Notes: generated from the letters alone by a model not told the origin. A stretch of 64,000 nt of DNA from Planctomycetota bacterium (GCA_016792805.1 JAEUHX010000033.1:1-64000), one strand, 5' to 3'. Positions 26,377-34,773 are shown, counted from the first letter of the stretch. Made by a program: numbers and translations.

Positions 26377-26948
26377 GGGCGGAAGATGGTAGCGGCATCA
26401 GGTTCGCGCCGAGCGATGAGCAGCACGCGGCCGTCCCTCTCTTCGTATTCGATGCACTCGAGGGCGCAGAACGCCTCGCGAAGCTCGCCGGTGCGATAGC
26501 ACCAGCGCGGCTGCTGTGTGGGATGCCCTTCGAGAAATCCGTCGAGGAAGAGCACGCCGCCCGGCGCGAGCGCGCTCGCGAGCTCCCCGAAGCGGGCGCG
26601 AATATGAAAATTCACGACGACGACGAGCTCGTAGCGCGCGGCTGAAAGGGGCCAGCCTTCATCGAGATCGGCCATGAGCAGGCGCGCCCGAAGACCCCGC
26701 GCTGCGAGGTGTCGGGCCGCGATGGCGAGCCCCGCGGAAGAGATGTCAACGGCGTCGACCTCCCAGCCGAGCGCGGCGAGGGCACACGCATGACGTCCCG
26801 TCCCGCACGCCACATCGAGGGCGCGCGGCGCGCGACTCTTGATGCGGGGCGCCGCCTCCAGCGCCCGGAACAGAGTCGAGACGGGCCGCTCCGCGGGCGC
26901 GGCGGCCCGATGCTTGGCGTCCCATCGAATCCGGTCCTCGGAGGTCAC
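26373..26948 (-). CDS. Class I SAM-dependent methyltransferase
   Basis: 191 residues from the GTG at 26948. An ATG at 27014 would overlap the divergent acpS start. Motif I is ALDVACGTGRHACALA, followed by VDAVDIS as the acidic loop end, LLMADLDEGWP as motif II and ALAPGGVLFLDGF as motif III. It belongs to the small TehB-like/methyltransferase-11 type; the substrate is unknown. The stop overlaps the pcrA start (ATGA). First gene of the ten-gene minus-strand run. Confidence 0.78.
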   Translation of the reverse strand: MTSEDRIRWDAKHRAAAPAERPVSTLFRALEAAPRIKSRAPRALDVACGTGRHACALAALGWEVDAVDISSAGLAIAARHLAARGLRARLLMADLDEGWPLSAARYELVVVVNFHIRARFGELASALAPGGVLFLDGFLEGHPTQQPRWCYRTGELREAFCALECIEYEERDGRVLLIARREPDAATIFRP

Positions 26949-27012
26949 CCGCCAAGAGTAACAGCCCGATTTGCGCTCGCACCGACCGCGATCGACGCCA
27001 CACTCTCCCGCC

Positions 27013-27417
27013 ATGATCCTCGCGATCGGTACCGATCTTTGCGAAGTGGAGCGCGTTCGCAGCGCGCTGGAGCGCCTCGGAGAGCGTTTCGAACGGCGTA
27101 TCTGGACCGACGCGGAGCGCGCCTACTGTCGAAAACGCCTCCGATTCGCCGAGAGCTTCGCGGCCCGCTTCGCCGCAAAAGAAGCCGTGATGAAGGCTCT
27201 CGGCACCGGCTGGCGCAAAGGCGTGCGCTGGGTCGACATCGAGGTGGTGCGCGCGCCCGGGCAAGCGCCCACCATCCGACTGCACGGCGCAAGCCGCGCC
27301 CACGCAGAGCGGCGCGGAATCGTGCGATTTCACTTATCACTCACTCATACCGATGCCCTCGCCGAGGCGATTGTGGTCGCCGAAGGGAACGGCCCAGCCG
27401 AGGCGGGCTCCCTATGA
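27013..27417 (+). CDS. acpS: Holo-[acyl-carrier-protein] synthase
   Basis: 134 residues. It transfers the 4'-phosphopantetheine arm from CoA to the acyl carrier protein. The two hallmarks are present: IGTDLCEVERV with metal-binding Asp8, and FAAKEAVMKALGTG with Glu57. SLTHTDALAEAIVV near the end is the third conserved block. The ATG at 27013 gives the normal AcpS start. Its stop overlaps the next ATG (ATGA), so the antiporter gene is probably translated from the same message. Confidence 0.93.
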   Translation: MILAIGTDLCEVERVRSALERLGERFERRIWTDAERAYCRKRLRFAESFAARFAAKEAVMKALGTGWRKGVRWVDIEVVRAPGQAPTIRLHGASRAHAERRGIVRFHLSLTHTDALAEAIVVAEGNGPAEAGSL

Positions 27418-28754
27418 CCGCGTGGCTCGCGTCCAGCTCACTCGCACCCGTGCCGCTCTGGGCCTGCGCCCCCTTTGCACTCCTGCTGGCGGCGATCGCC
27501 ACGGGCCCGCTATGGTTTCGAGAAAAGTGGCATCATCATTATCCGAAGGTCTCCTTCCTGTTGGGCGGGCTCGTGGCCGCCTACTATCTGTTGTTTCGCA
27601 ACGAAGGAGGCCACGGAGTCCACAAGCTCCTCCACACCGGAATCGAGTATCTGTCCTTCGTCTCCCTCATTGGAGCTCTTTTTGTGGCGGCGTCCGGAGT
27701 GCTGCTCCGGATCCATGCGCGGGGCACCACCATCACGAATGTGGTTCTTCTGGCCGGCGCTTCGTTTCTATCGAATCTCGTGGGCACGACGGGCGCGTCC
27801 ATGTTGCTGATTCGCCCGTACCTGCGAATGAACCGCGGGCACCTCGGGACGCACCACGTCGTTTTCTTTATCTTTCTCGTTTCCAACGTCGGCGGCGCGC
27901 TGACGCCGATCGGCGACCCACCGCTCTTCCTCGGCTACCTCAAGGGGATCCCCTTCTTCTGGACGGCCGAGCACCTTCTGATTCCCTGGGGCTTGGCGGC
28001 CGGCGCCCTCCTCTTGCTCTTCGCGGGGATCGATTGGCTGCACTCGCGGAGGGTGCCGCGCGCCCCCCGCGGCGATGAGAAAATAAAACTCGAGGTCTCG
28101 GGCAACCGAAGCTTTCTGTTCATTTTGGCGGTGCTCGGGCTCGTGCTGGCCCAGGGAAGCGAAACCGCAAAGAACCTTCAGCCATGGTCGACGCTCGTCA
28201 TCGCGCTCGCCATGACAGCGCTGGCGGCAGGAGCGTACAAATCTGCAAGCCGACAGTCGCTCGAAGAGAATCAGTTCACTTTCGAGCCGATCCGGGAGGT
28301 CGCCATCCTCTTCGCTGGGATCTTCGCTACCATGATTCCGGCGCTCGAGTACCTCGAAGCAAATGCTGCATCCCTCGGCCTCAAGGCGCCCCTCGGCTTC
28401 TACTTCATCACGGGATTCCTCTCGGCGGTCCTCGACAACGCTCCTACGTACCTCACATTTCTGACGGCCGACCTCGGGCTTCAGGGGCTCTCCGTCGATT
28501 CACCGTCCGATCTCACAAAACACCTGGCTGCGCCCGACGGCGCGCGAACGGTCGCCGCGATCTCCTGCGGCGCCGTCTTCTTTGGCGCCATGACCTACAT
28601 CGGCAACGGCCCGAACTTCATGGTGAAGTCGATCGCCGAGTCGATGAAAGCACCGTGCCCGAGCTTCTTTGGGTATCTGATCAAGTGGGCGGTGCCGATC
28701 CTCTTGCCGGTGCTGGTGGCCGTCGGAATCTACTTTTTTGGGCCTGCCCGATGA
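27414..28754 (+). CDS. NhaD/citrate-type ion transporter (putative Na+/H+ antiporter)
   Basis: 446 residues with about eleven membrane segments. Typical blocks of the ion-transporter superfamily are seen: FLSNLVGTTGASMLLIRP, FLVSNVGGALTPIGDPPLF, the mirrored second-half motif LDNAPTYLTFL and the last TYIGNGPNFMVKSIAE. These two re-entrant GDPP/NAP motifs fit NhaD-type sodium:proton antiporters best; dicarboxylate transport is the alternative. It overlaps acpS upstream and the lipoyl-synthase-like gene downstream, both by ATGA. Confidence 0.8.
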   Translation: MTAWLASSSLAPVPLWACAPFALLLAAIATGPLWFREKWHHHYPKVSFLLGGLVAAYYLLFRNEGGHGVHKLLHTGIEYLSFVSLIGALFVAASGVLLRIHARGTTITNVVLLAGASFLSNLVGTTGASMLLIRPYLRMNRGHLGTHHVVFFIFLVSNVGGALTPIGDPPLFLGYLKGIPFFWTAEHLLIPWGLAAGALLLLFAGIDWLHSRRVPRAPRGDEKIKLEVSGNRSFLFILAVLGLVLAQGSETAKNLQPWSTLVIALAMTALAAGAYKSASRQSLEENQFTFEPIREVAILFAGIFATMIPALEYLEANAASLGLKAPLGFYFITGFLSAVLDNAPTYLTFLTADLGLQGLSVDSPSDLTKHLAAPDGARTVAAISCGAVFFGAMTYIGNGPNFMVKSIAESMKAPCPSFFGYLIKWAVPILLPVLVAVGIYFFGPAR

Positions 28755-29542
28755 CGAACCCGCGTCCGCGACGAGCATCGAAGCAGCAGGCGCCGAGCGA
28801 AGAGCCGGCGCGCTATTGCGATCAACCCGCCTGCCCTTCGGCTTCGGGGTGCACAGCGGCCCGCGCCGAAGCCTTTCTGTTACTTGGCCCATGCGGCACG
28901 CGGCCGCTCGGTCCTCCTTGGGTTCCGGCCGGCATCGTAGAGCGCCCCGATGCCGCCCTCGGAGAGCGGATCGCCGCTCGCGCAGCACGGCATTCACTTT
29001 CACAAATCGCGCTGATCGCGGCCCAGCGCGACGACCTCCCCGATGGAGGCTCCGAGACGCTCGCGGCGGCGGTGCGCGCCATACGACGCGCATCCCCTGC
29101 GACGCGCGTGGAAATCACCTGCGGCGACTTTGGCCGCGAAGCGCGCTGCCTCCGGGCGGTGCTCGCCGCGCGACCGCAACAATTCCATGTCGGCCTCGGA
29201 ACCTGCCCGAGGCTCTATCCGAAAGTGCTTCCCGGCTGCGATTATGTGGCAATGCTCGAGTGCCTGCGCGTCGCGCGCGAGGAGTTCGAGACCATCCGGC
29301 TTAAAGCCACACTTTCCTTCGGACTCGGCGAGACCCGCGATGAGCTGGTGGCCAGCATCGCCGACTTGAAGAGCGTTCGCGTGGAAGAGCTCTGCTTGGC
29401 GCCGGCGCCGCCGGAGCTCCGCCGCGGCGCAGGCCCATCCGCCGAGTGGGTCGAGCGCGTGGCTCTCGTCGCCCGCAAGCTCGCCTTCGACCGCGTCGCA
29501 GTGCTCGCAGAACCGCGCCCGTGCGGCGTGATCTGTGAGTAG
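28751..29542 (+). CDS. Lipoyl-synthase-like protein lacking the radical-SAM cysteines
   Basis: 263 residues. The body aligns by eye with LipA throughout: RDDLPDGGS (93-101), the ITxxDFxG-like strand, TCPRLYPKVLPGCDY (the PRLYxxVRPGADY block) and FGLGETRDEL. The auxiliary-cluster motif CX4CX5C is kept (C23, C28, C34). The radical-SAM motif is gone: where LipA has GDxCTRxCxFC, this protein has GPCGTRPLGPP, so the three cluster cysteines are Gly49, Leu53 and Pro56. The C-terminal RSSY, whose Ser ligates the auxiliary cluster, is also absent; the chain ends PRPCGVICE. There is no frameshift. Lipoyl synthase chemistry is therefore very unlikely; the role is unknown. Coupled to the antiporter gene by ATGA. 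Confidence 0.8.
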   Translation: MTNPRPRRASKQQAPSEEPARYCDQPACPSASGCTAARAEAFLLLGPCGTRPLGPPWVPAGIVERPDAALGERIAARAARHSLSQIALIAAQRDDLPDGGSETLAAAVRAIRRASPATRVEITCGDFGREARCLRAVLAARPQQFHVGLGTCPRLYPKVLPGCDYVAMLECLRVAREEFETIRLKATLSFGLGETRDELVASIADLKSVRVEELCLAPAPPELRRGAGPSAEWVERVALVARKLAFDRVAVLAEPRPCGVICE

Positions 29543-29564
29543 CATTTGTTGGAGAGGTCTGAGG

Positions 29565-29735
29565 TCGAGGCGGCTGCGAGGGATTACGGCGCGGCAGCGG
29601 ACAGTCCTCGATGCTCGGCGGCTCATCGGCTGCGCAGAAACGGACCGGCGCTCCGCGCCGGTCCGTTTCTGCGCGCGCCACGGCCTCGCATCTGCGGAAC
29701 TCGCCGCGCCATAACCCCACCCACCGCCTCGAAAC
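29565..29735 (-). repeat. Interspersed terminal-inverted-repeat element, copy 2, with 20-bp hairpin
   Basis: The outer ends CGAGGCGG (29565) and CCGCCTCG (about 29724-29731) are inverted; the inner ends TTACGGCGCGGC (29584-29595) and GCCGCGCCATAA (29703-29714) differ by one base. The family signatures are present in reverse orientation to copy 1. In the middle, a perfect 20-bp stem (29632-29651 with 29655-29674) closes a 3-base loop TCC. It begins about 20 bp after the stop of the lipoyl-synthase-like gene. Confidence 0.85.
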
Positions 29736-30018
29736 CCACAGTTGGCGCCCTCAGAATTCACTAGGAAGATCGTACTTGGGATCGAACCATGCGCTTCTCC
29801 ACCGGCTGCAGTCGCAATCGACGCACTCCACAGACTGCGAACTTTTAGCACTCAAGCGAGTTCGCGCGCAGAGATTCTTGTGTACAGCCCAGTCCAAGGC
29901 ACAAAACGACTCGCGAGAGCAGGCCCCCACTTCTTACGGATTGCGCCTGCTGAGACCGGCCCCGAACAGATCAAATCGTTCTCTCTCCTATTCAGACAGA
30001 AGACAGGTCGACGGCATT

Positions 30019-30188
30019 GGCGGTGGGTTGGGGGTCGGGGGCGCGGCGAGTTCCGCAGATGCGAGGCGCAAGCGGCGCGAGGAATTCACTCTCGGCGCGG
30101 AGCGCCGAGAGTGAATTCCTCGCTTCCTTGATCGCCGCCGAGCATCGAGGACTGCCCGCTGCCGCGCCCCGACCCCCAACCCGCCGCC
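30019..30188 (+). repeat. Interspersed terminal-inverted-repeat element, copy 3, with 22-bp hairpin
   Basis: Nearly perfect terminal inverted repeats of about 28 bp (30019-30047 and 30160-30188, core GGGTTGGGGGTCGGGG). Then come the family signature GCGGCGAGTTCCGCAGATGCGAGG and a central hairpin with a perfect 22-bp stem (30077-30098 with 30102-30123, loop GGA). The right half reads GCCGAGCATCGAGGACTG and CCGCTGCCGCGCC, as in copy 2. The stem sequence differs from copy 2 except for the apex GGCGC-GGA-GCGCC. Confidence 0.88.
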
Positions 30189-30239
30189 TTACCAACCCAG
30201 CGCCTTCCCAACCCAGCGCCTCCCCATCCTCCGCGCTCC

Positions 30240-31358
30240 TTACTTCTTCTTCGGCGGCCCTTTCTTCTCCGGCGCCTTCACCCCAACCGCAGTGCGCCAC
30301 TCCGATTCCAGGTTCTCCCACGTCCAGCCGAAAGCCCTCCCGAAGGACGATTCCCACGAGAGCTCTTTCCGCAGCCGCAAACACTGCACAAATTTCGCGC
30401 GGTGCGCATCGCGCATCAGAAGATCCACCAAGCTCCAGCACTTCGCGGCATCCGCGGCGTCCATCTCGCTGTTTTCGAGCCGTGCGAGAACCTGAAAGGT
30501 CTTCGCGCTGCGCTCCCCGCTCGCGATCTTCGGCACCAGCTTCTCCGGATGCGACTTATCGTCGTCGGAACGTCCAACCGCCGTCGAACGCACTTCCGAG
30601 ATGCAGTGCACCTGCGCCGATTTTAAGAATCGAAGTTCACAATACGTTGACATCCCCTCAAGAATCCAATCGAGCTTCTCCATCGAGCGGCGCTCACCTT
30701 CTTTCGCTTTCTCCTCCCGCGATGGCGCCATGCCACCCACAGATGGAAGCCGCTCGATGAGCGCGATGCCGGCGAACTTGCCGAGGAAATGAAGCGCCTG
30801 ATGCTCCTCCATTCCTCGGGTCCAGATTGCTGCCTGCCCGTAATGTTGCTGCTTCCACCATTGCGAATGAATTTTGCTGTCTCCTCTTAGAAGCGGCAGG
30901 AAGCGCCCGTTCTGCCAGGATCCTTTGCCGTTGCGCTCGCGGGCGAGCTGATACTCCGCGGCGGTCCGGAAGAGGTAGAACTCGGCCGGTCCGAGGTCAT
31001 CGGCCCAGAGCTCCGCGGGATCGGCGAACCCGAGATCTTTTGCATACTCAAAAAAAGCCATCTCCGAGCGCACCACTGAGGCTTCGAGATCGGCGCGCTC
31101 GCCGGGTGCGCGCATGGAAAGCACAAATCCTCGCGCGCCCGCGAGCCCGATGCGCTGCCCAAGGTCGGCGTCGAGATCCTCGACGTCCCCCTCCATGAGG
31201 CCGCGGTTCGACTCGACCTCCTTGCGGATCTTCGCCTCGAGCGGCGAGGTGCCCTTCTGCGCCGGCTTCCCACCCTGAGTCGCCGCGGCACTTGCGAGGA
31301 GCAGCCCAGCGATGGCAAGGAGGCGACAGGGATTGGTGAACGCGCGCGCGGCGACCAT
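30240..31358 (-). CDS. Secreted degenerate zincin-like protein
   Basis: 372 residues from the ATG at 31358, which gives a Sec signal peptide (1-27, ending SAAATQ); upstream codons would read into the divergent DUF309 gene. It resembles peptidase-MA-like/DUF1570 lipoproteins: where those have HExxH it has HQALH (186-190), and the downstream EGMSTYCE (234-241) matches the EGFAEW block that carries the third ligand. The catalytic Glu is thus Gln187 and the protein is probably not an active protease. The C-terminus is Lys/Pro-rich (KAPEKKGPPKKK). No neighbour explains its role. Confidence 0.6.
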   Translation of the reverse strand: MVAARAFTNPCRLLAIAGLLLASAAATQGGKPAQKGTSPLEAKIRKEVESNRGLMEGDVEDLDADLGQRIGLAGARGFVLSMRAPGERADLEASVVRSEMAFFEYAKDLGFADPAELWADDLGPAEFYLFRTAAEYQLARERNGKGSWQNGRFLPLLRGDSKIHSQWWKQQHYGQAAIWTRGMEEHQALHFLGKFAGIALIERLPSVGGMAPSREEKAKEGERRSMEKLDWILEGMSTYCELRFLKSAQVHCISEVRSTAVGRSDDDKSHPEKLVPKIASGERSAKTFQVLARLENSEMDAADAAKCWSLVDLLMRDAHRAKFVQCLRLRKELSWESSFGRAFGWTWENLESEWRTAVGVKAPEKKGPPKKK

Positions 31359-31427
31359 GGCGCGGAGGGTACCAGCGGATTCGCCCGTCGTAACCGCCGA
31401 GGCGACCCTCCGGCTATCGTCGGTCCC

Positions 31428-31973
31428 ATGCCTGCCACCCACGAGCCTCAGCCGCTCGCATCGCCGCTTCCGCGCTATGCGCCCGATCGCGAGTTTCCGC
31501 CCTATCGGTTCGTCCCTGGCCTGAATGCGCACCCCGTGGCCGATCCGCGCGGCCATTCCTATCGCGGCGGCGCCCCCGAGCCGCCGCCGCCTCGCATGCG
31601 TCCGGAGCGCTGGCGCGAGAACGAGGAGTATTTATTTGGATGTGATCTTTACAATCACGCCTATTGGTGGGAGGCCCATGAGGCCTGGGAAGGATTGTGG
31701 CATCTGACGACGAAAAGTGACACCGAAGGGCTGTTCTTGCAGGGGCTCATTCAAGTGAGCGCGTCCCATCTGAAACTTCATATGGGCGAGCCGTCCGGCT
31801 CGGAGAAGCTGGCGCGCCTTGGCATTGAGAAGCTCCGGCGCGTCGAATCGGCCGTCGGCGGCCACAGCGAGTACATGGGGCTGGATATCACGTCGTTCTG
31901 TGATGCCGTAGATCGGCGCGTCATCGGCCGCGACGATCAGTCCCCGTGGCCGGTTCTGACGCTCAGCCTGTAG
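31428..31973 (+). CDS. DUF309 domain protein
   Basis: 181 residues. The DUF309 helical domain covers about 65-150: YNHAYWWEAHEAWEGLWH (the FxxxxFWExHExWExxW signature), then GLIQVSASHLKLHMG. The 65-residue N-terminal part is proline-rich and contains ARYAPDREFPPYRFVPG-like sequence known from planctomycete and proteobacterial members. No activity is established for the family. Starts 69 bp from the divergent secreted protein. Confidence 0.82.
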   Translation: MPATHEPQPLASPLPRYAPDREFPPYRFVPGLNAHPVADPRGHSYRGGAPEPPPPRMRPERWRENEEYLFGCDLYNHAYWWEAHEAWEGLWHLTTKSDTEGLFLQGLIQVSASHLKLHMGEPSGSEKLARLGIEKLRRVESAVGGHSEYMGLDITSFCDAVDRRVIGRDDQSPWPVLTLSL

Positions 31974-32070
31974 CGGCGCCGTCTGCAGGAATCCGAATTG
32001 CGTGCTCAATTCGCGGCGGCGGCGGCGAAGACGAGGAGTGAAGCTCGCACCTTCTGAGAACTGCACTTCC

Positions 32071-33138
32071 ATGCATACGACTCCCACGCTGCCGGCTCGA
32101 TCCGTGATGCTCCGCGCGCTCTCCGAGCGAGACTCCCGCTTCGAAGGTCAATTCTTCTTTGCCGTGCGCACGACGGGCGTATTCTGCCGCCCTACCTGCC
32201 GCTCGCGGGCTCCGCGCCCCGAGAATGTTCAATTCTTCCCGACGGCGGCGGAAGCGTACCGCGCCGGATTCCGTCCTTGCCGGCGCTGCCGCCCCACAGA
32301 GGCGGCCACTGCGATCCCGCCCGAGATCGGAAAGCTGCGCGACGCGCTCGAGGCCGCCCCCGAGCAACGATGGAGCGACGCCGATTTGTGCGCGGCCGGA
32401 TACGACCCGAGCACCGTGCGCCGCTGCTTTCGCCGCGCGTACGGTGTCACGTTTCACGCGTACCGTCGATCGCTTCGTATCGGCACGGCGCTTCGGACGC
32501 TCCAGAGCGGGCGCGGCGTCCTCGAAGCGGGCCTAGCCGCCGGCTACGAATCGGCTTCGGGCTTCGCGAGCGCTGTTCGCGCAATCGCCGGCGCTCCGCC
32601 CGGACGCGCGCGCGCATCGATGGCACAACTGGCAAGCTCACAAATCGATACTCCCCTCGGCCCGATGCTCGCCCTTGCCGACGATGCGGGCGTGCGGCTC
32701 CTCGAGTTCACCGATCGCCGAGGGCTCGACCGGGAGTGCCGTGAGATCTGCCGCCGCCTCCAAGCGCGCATCCTGCCAGGCGAGAATGCGCCGCTTCGCG
32801 CCGCCCGGCGCGCCCTCGATCGCTACTTTTCCACGGGCGCGATGCCCGAGATCGCCACGGCCCCGATCGGCTCACCCTTCCAGCTGCGGGTCTGGAGCTA
32901 TCTCCTCAACATTCCAGCAGGCGAAACGCGAAGCTACTCCCAAGTGGCCGCTGATCTCGGGATTCCAAGAGCAAGCCGCGCCGTGGGCCGAGCCAACGGC
33001 TCGAACCGTATTGCGCTGCTGATCCCTTGCCACCGCGTCATCGCATCCGACGGCTCGCTTTCAGGCTATTCGGGCGGCGTGAGCCGCAAGCGCTGGCTGC
33101 TCCAGCTGGAGCAGCGCGCGCAGCAGGCTCACAGCTGA
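32071..33138 (+). CDS. ada: Ada-type DNA alkylation repair protein and regulator
   Basis: 355 residues, almost the length of E. coli Ada. Three parts: the N-terminal zinc domain with four cysteines (GVFCRPTCRSR and FRPCRRCRP), whose first Cys would accept methyl from phosphotriesters; an AraC-type DNA-binding region (about 80-175, GLAAGYESASGFASAVR); and the O6-methylguanine methyltransferase domain with acceptor Cys in IPCHRVI. The ATG at 32071 is preferred over a GTG at 32002 because the domain begins soon after it. Methylation of the N-terminal domain normally turns Ada into an activator of its own regulon. Confidence 0.9.
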   Translation: MHTTPTLPARSVMLRALSERDSRFEGQFFFAVRTTGVFCRPTCRSRAPRPENVQFFPTAAEAYRAGFRPCRRCRPTEAATAIPPEIGKLRDALEAAPEQRWSDADLCAAGYDPSTVRRCFRRAYGVTFHAYRRSLRIGTALRTLQSGRGVLEAGLAAGYESASGFASAVRAIAGAPPGRARASMAQLASSQIDTPLGPMLALADDAGVRLLEFTDRRGLDRECREICRRLQARILPGENAPLRAARRALDRYFSTGAMPEIATAPIGSPFQLRVWSYLLNIPAGETRSYSQVAADLGIPRASRAVGRANGSNRIALLIPCHRVIASDGSLSGYSGGVSRKRWLLQLEQRAQQAHS

Positions 33139-34691
33139 ATTCTCAGCACATTCGTGACATCAACAATCTTCGCCGGGAGCGGCGATCCCGTAGACGCGGT
33201 GTCGAGAATCCACGCCTGCAGGTAGAACGCGCGTCCTGCGAGGAACGGCGCGGTGGCGGGATATTGCACATATCCGAGCCCTGGGACGCCAGGAGCACCG
33301 ACCAGCGGCGTATAGCCGGACTGTGGGATGGTGAAATTCTTCATCTCCGCGCGCTTGCCGCCGGGGACCCAGTTTGCGAGGTTGCGTCCCAGAGTTCCGG
33401 TCGGCGAGAGCACGCTGTCCCATGCATCCAGCTCCGGTCCGGCGAAGCGTGCCCCGCCACTGATATCCGCGAGCGGGAACGCATTGAATAGAATGGTCGA
33501 ATTGTAGAATCCGAGACTCAGGTCGAGGCCGAGCCACAGCGCGAGCGTCGAGTTTGCCGGGTTCAGCGCCGCACCGAGCCCTGGCGGCGATCCAAAGATC
33601 ATCGAGAAGTCGTCGAGCCAGCGCTGGAGCGGCACGGGATGCACAAATCCAGACGCGCCGTTCATGCCGATCCATGTTTCGGGCGTTGGTCCAATCAGCC
33701 CTTCTCCGATGGCATCGCCGTCGAACAGCACAAGCGGAACGATCCAGGGGGAGCCGACACCCGACCCGTACTTCTTTCGCGCGCCGGAGTTCACCGTATA
33801 GGAGAGCGAGTCGCCCGGCAGCGGAGCCAGCGCCTGGTGCCCGTCGTCGCCCAGAACCGCCGCGGTCACCACCGGCGGAATCACGGTGCCGCCGATCATT
33901 GACGAGCTTGGAGCTTGAAGCACCGCGTTGCGCATCGGCGCGAGCATCGGCTGCTCGAAGTACCACGTCACGGCGAGTTCGAGATTGTAACCATCCAAGA
34001 ATCCGCCAGGCTGTCCGGGAAACTGAAATCCCGAGAGAGTCGGAGCCGATGTGCCCGAGCTCGATGCGAATCCAGGAAGAATTGAGGCCGTGCCGTACTG
34101 TTTGTGAATATCCGTCATGCGGAAGCAGAGGCCGCCGCCGTCGGACGTGCCAGCCGGCACCGCGAGCGGAGCCGCCAGCTGCAAACTCACTAATGCGGTT
34201 CGTGTCCCTGCTCCCGGGACCTGCGAGAATTGAATCGTTTGGGGAAACTGGACAAGCAGGCCCGTCGGCGACATATCCGGCAGGAGCCGTCCCGTCGTGC
34301 CGCCGATGGACGGAATCGCCTTGCGAATCTCAATTTTCGGAAGATCGTGCACCACCGTCACGCCCGACGGGTTGTTCGGAATATTGACGCGGAACTCGAC
34401 GGCGCGGAGATCGAGCTCGCGCGCGCCGGTGCCTTGAGGAGGCTGCGGCTTGTAATAGGTGAGCACCGCCGGCGGAAGGCACGAGAAGACGGCGCAATCG
34501 ACGGTGCCCGCCGGCTGGTTGAAGGTGAGGCCGGTGGTCGTGATCGAGTTAGAGCGCCAGAGGCCAATGGCGTTGGGCGCCGAGGCCTGGCCCAGCGCCA
34601 TTCCGGGGATCAGAAGTGCGCCGGCGACCCCCGCGAGGGTGCTCAGGCTAGGACGATGGGCTCGCGAACGGGCGTGGAGGAGGGACGTCAT
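33129..34691 (-). CDS. Secreted planctomycete protein, unknown
   Basis: 520 residues with a signal peptide (1-35, ending GMALGQA) from the ATG at 34691. The body is Gly/Pro/Ser-rich beta-type sequence without a recognised domain. The C-terminus (FLAGRAFYLQAWILD ... TNVLRIQL) recalls the ends of the FG-GAP proteins in this window (LVGKKYYAQSIW ... AEITIQN), so it may carry the same type of terminal domain. The 3' end overlaps the ada stop by ten bases in convergent orientation. Probably surface-associated. Confidence 0.65.
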   Translation of the reverse strand: MTSLLHARSRAHRPSLSTLAGVAGALLIPGMALGQASAPNAIGLWRSNSITTTGLTFNQPAGTVDCAVFSCLPPAVLTYYKPQPPQGTGARELDLRAVEFRVNIPNNPSGVTVVHDLPKIEIRKAIPSIGGTTGRLLPDMSPTGLLVQFPQTIQFSQVPGAGTRTALVSLQLAAPLAVPAGTSDGGGLCFRMTDIHKQYGTASILPGFASSSGTSAPTLSGFQFPGQPGGFLDGYNLELAVTWYFEQPMLAPMRNAVLQAPSSSMIGGTVIPPVVTAAVLGDDGHQALAPLPGDSLSYTVNSGARKKYGSGVGSPWIVPLVLFDGDAIGEGLIGPTPETWIGMNGASGFVHPVPLQRWLDDFSMIFGSPPGLGAALNPANSTLALWLGLDLSLGFYNSTILFNAFPLADISGGARFAGPELDAWDSVLSPTGTLGRNLANWVPGGKRAEMKNFTIPQSGYTPLVGAPGVPGLGYVQYPATAPFLAGRAFYLQAWILDTASTGSPLPAKIVDVTNVLRIQL

Positions 34692-34773
34692 GGCTGCTTG
34701 CGAGGAGGGTTGAGCAGAGGCTGGGAGAGGTAGGCCCACGATGTTCAGCTCGCAACCTTGGCAAACCGACGCC

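Larger units (their letters stand above)
29543..30239. other. Convergent gene-free gap holding two repeat elements
   Basis: 697 bp between convergent stops. It holds the inverted-repeat elements at 29565-29735 and 30019-30188 in opposite orientation, and a short tandem of about 16 bp (AACCCAGCGCCT, twice) at about 30194-30225. The 29736-30018 part is less GC-rich and shows no recognisable gene or RNA. Confidence 0.75.

Noticed and set aside
29770..29800. GGATCGAACC resembling a tRNA T-arm
   Set aside because: No acceptor, D or anticodon stems can be drawn around it on either strand.
30019..30188. Integron attC-like site (inverted repeat with GTTGGGG / CCCCAAC ends)
   Set aside because: The conserved ends are in the wrong order for attC (RYYYAAC first, GTTRRRY last), and there is no integrase or cassette array.
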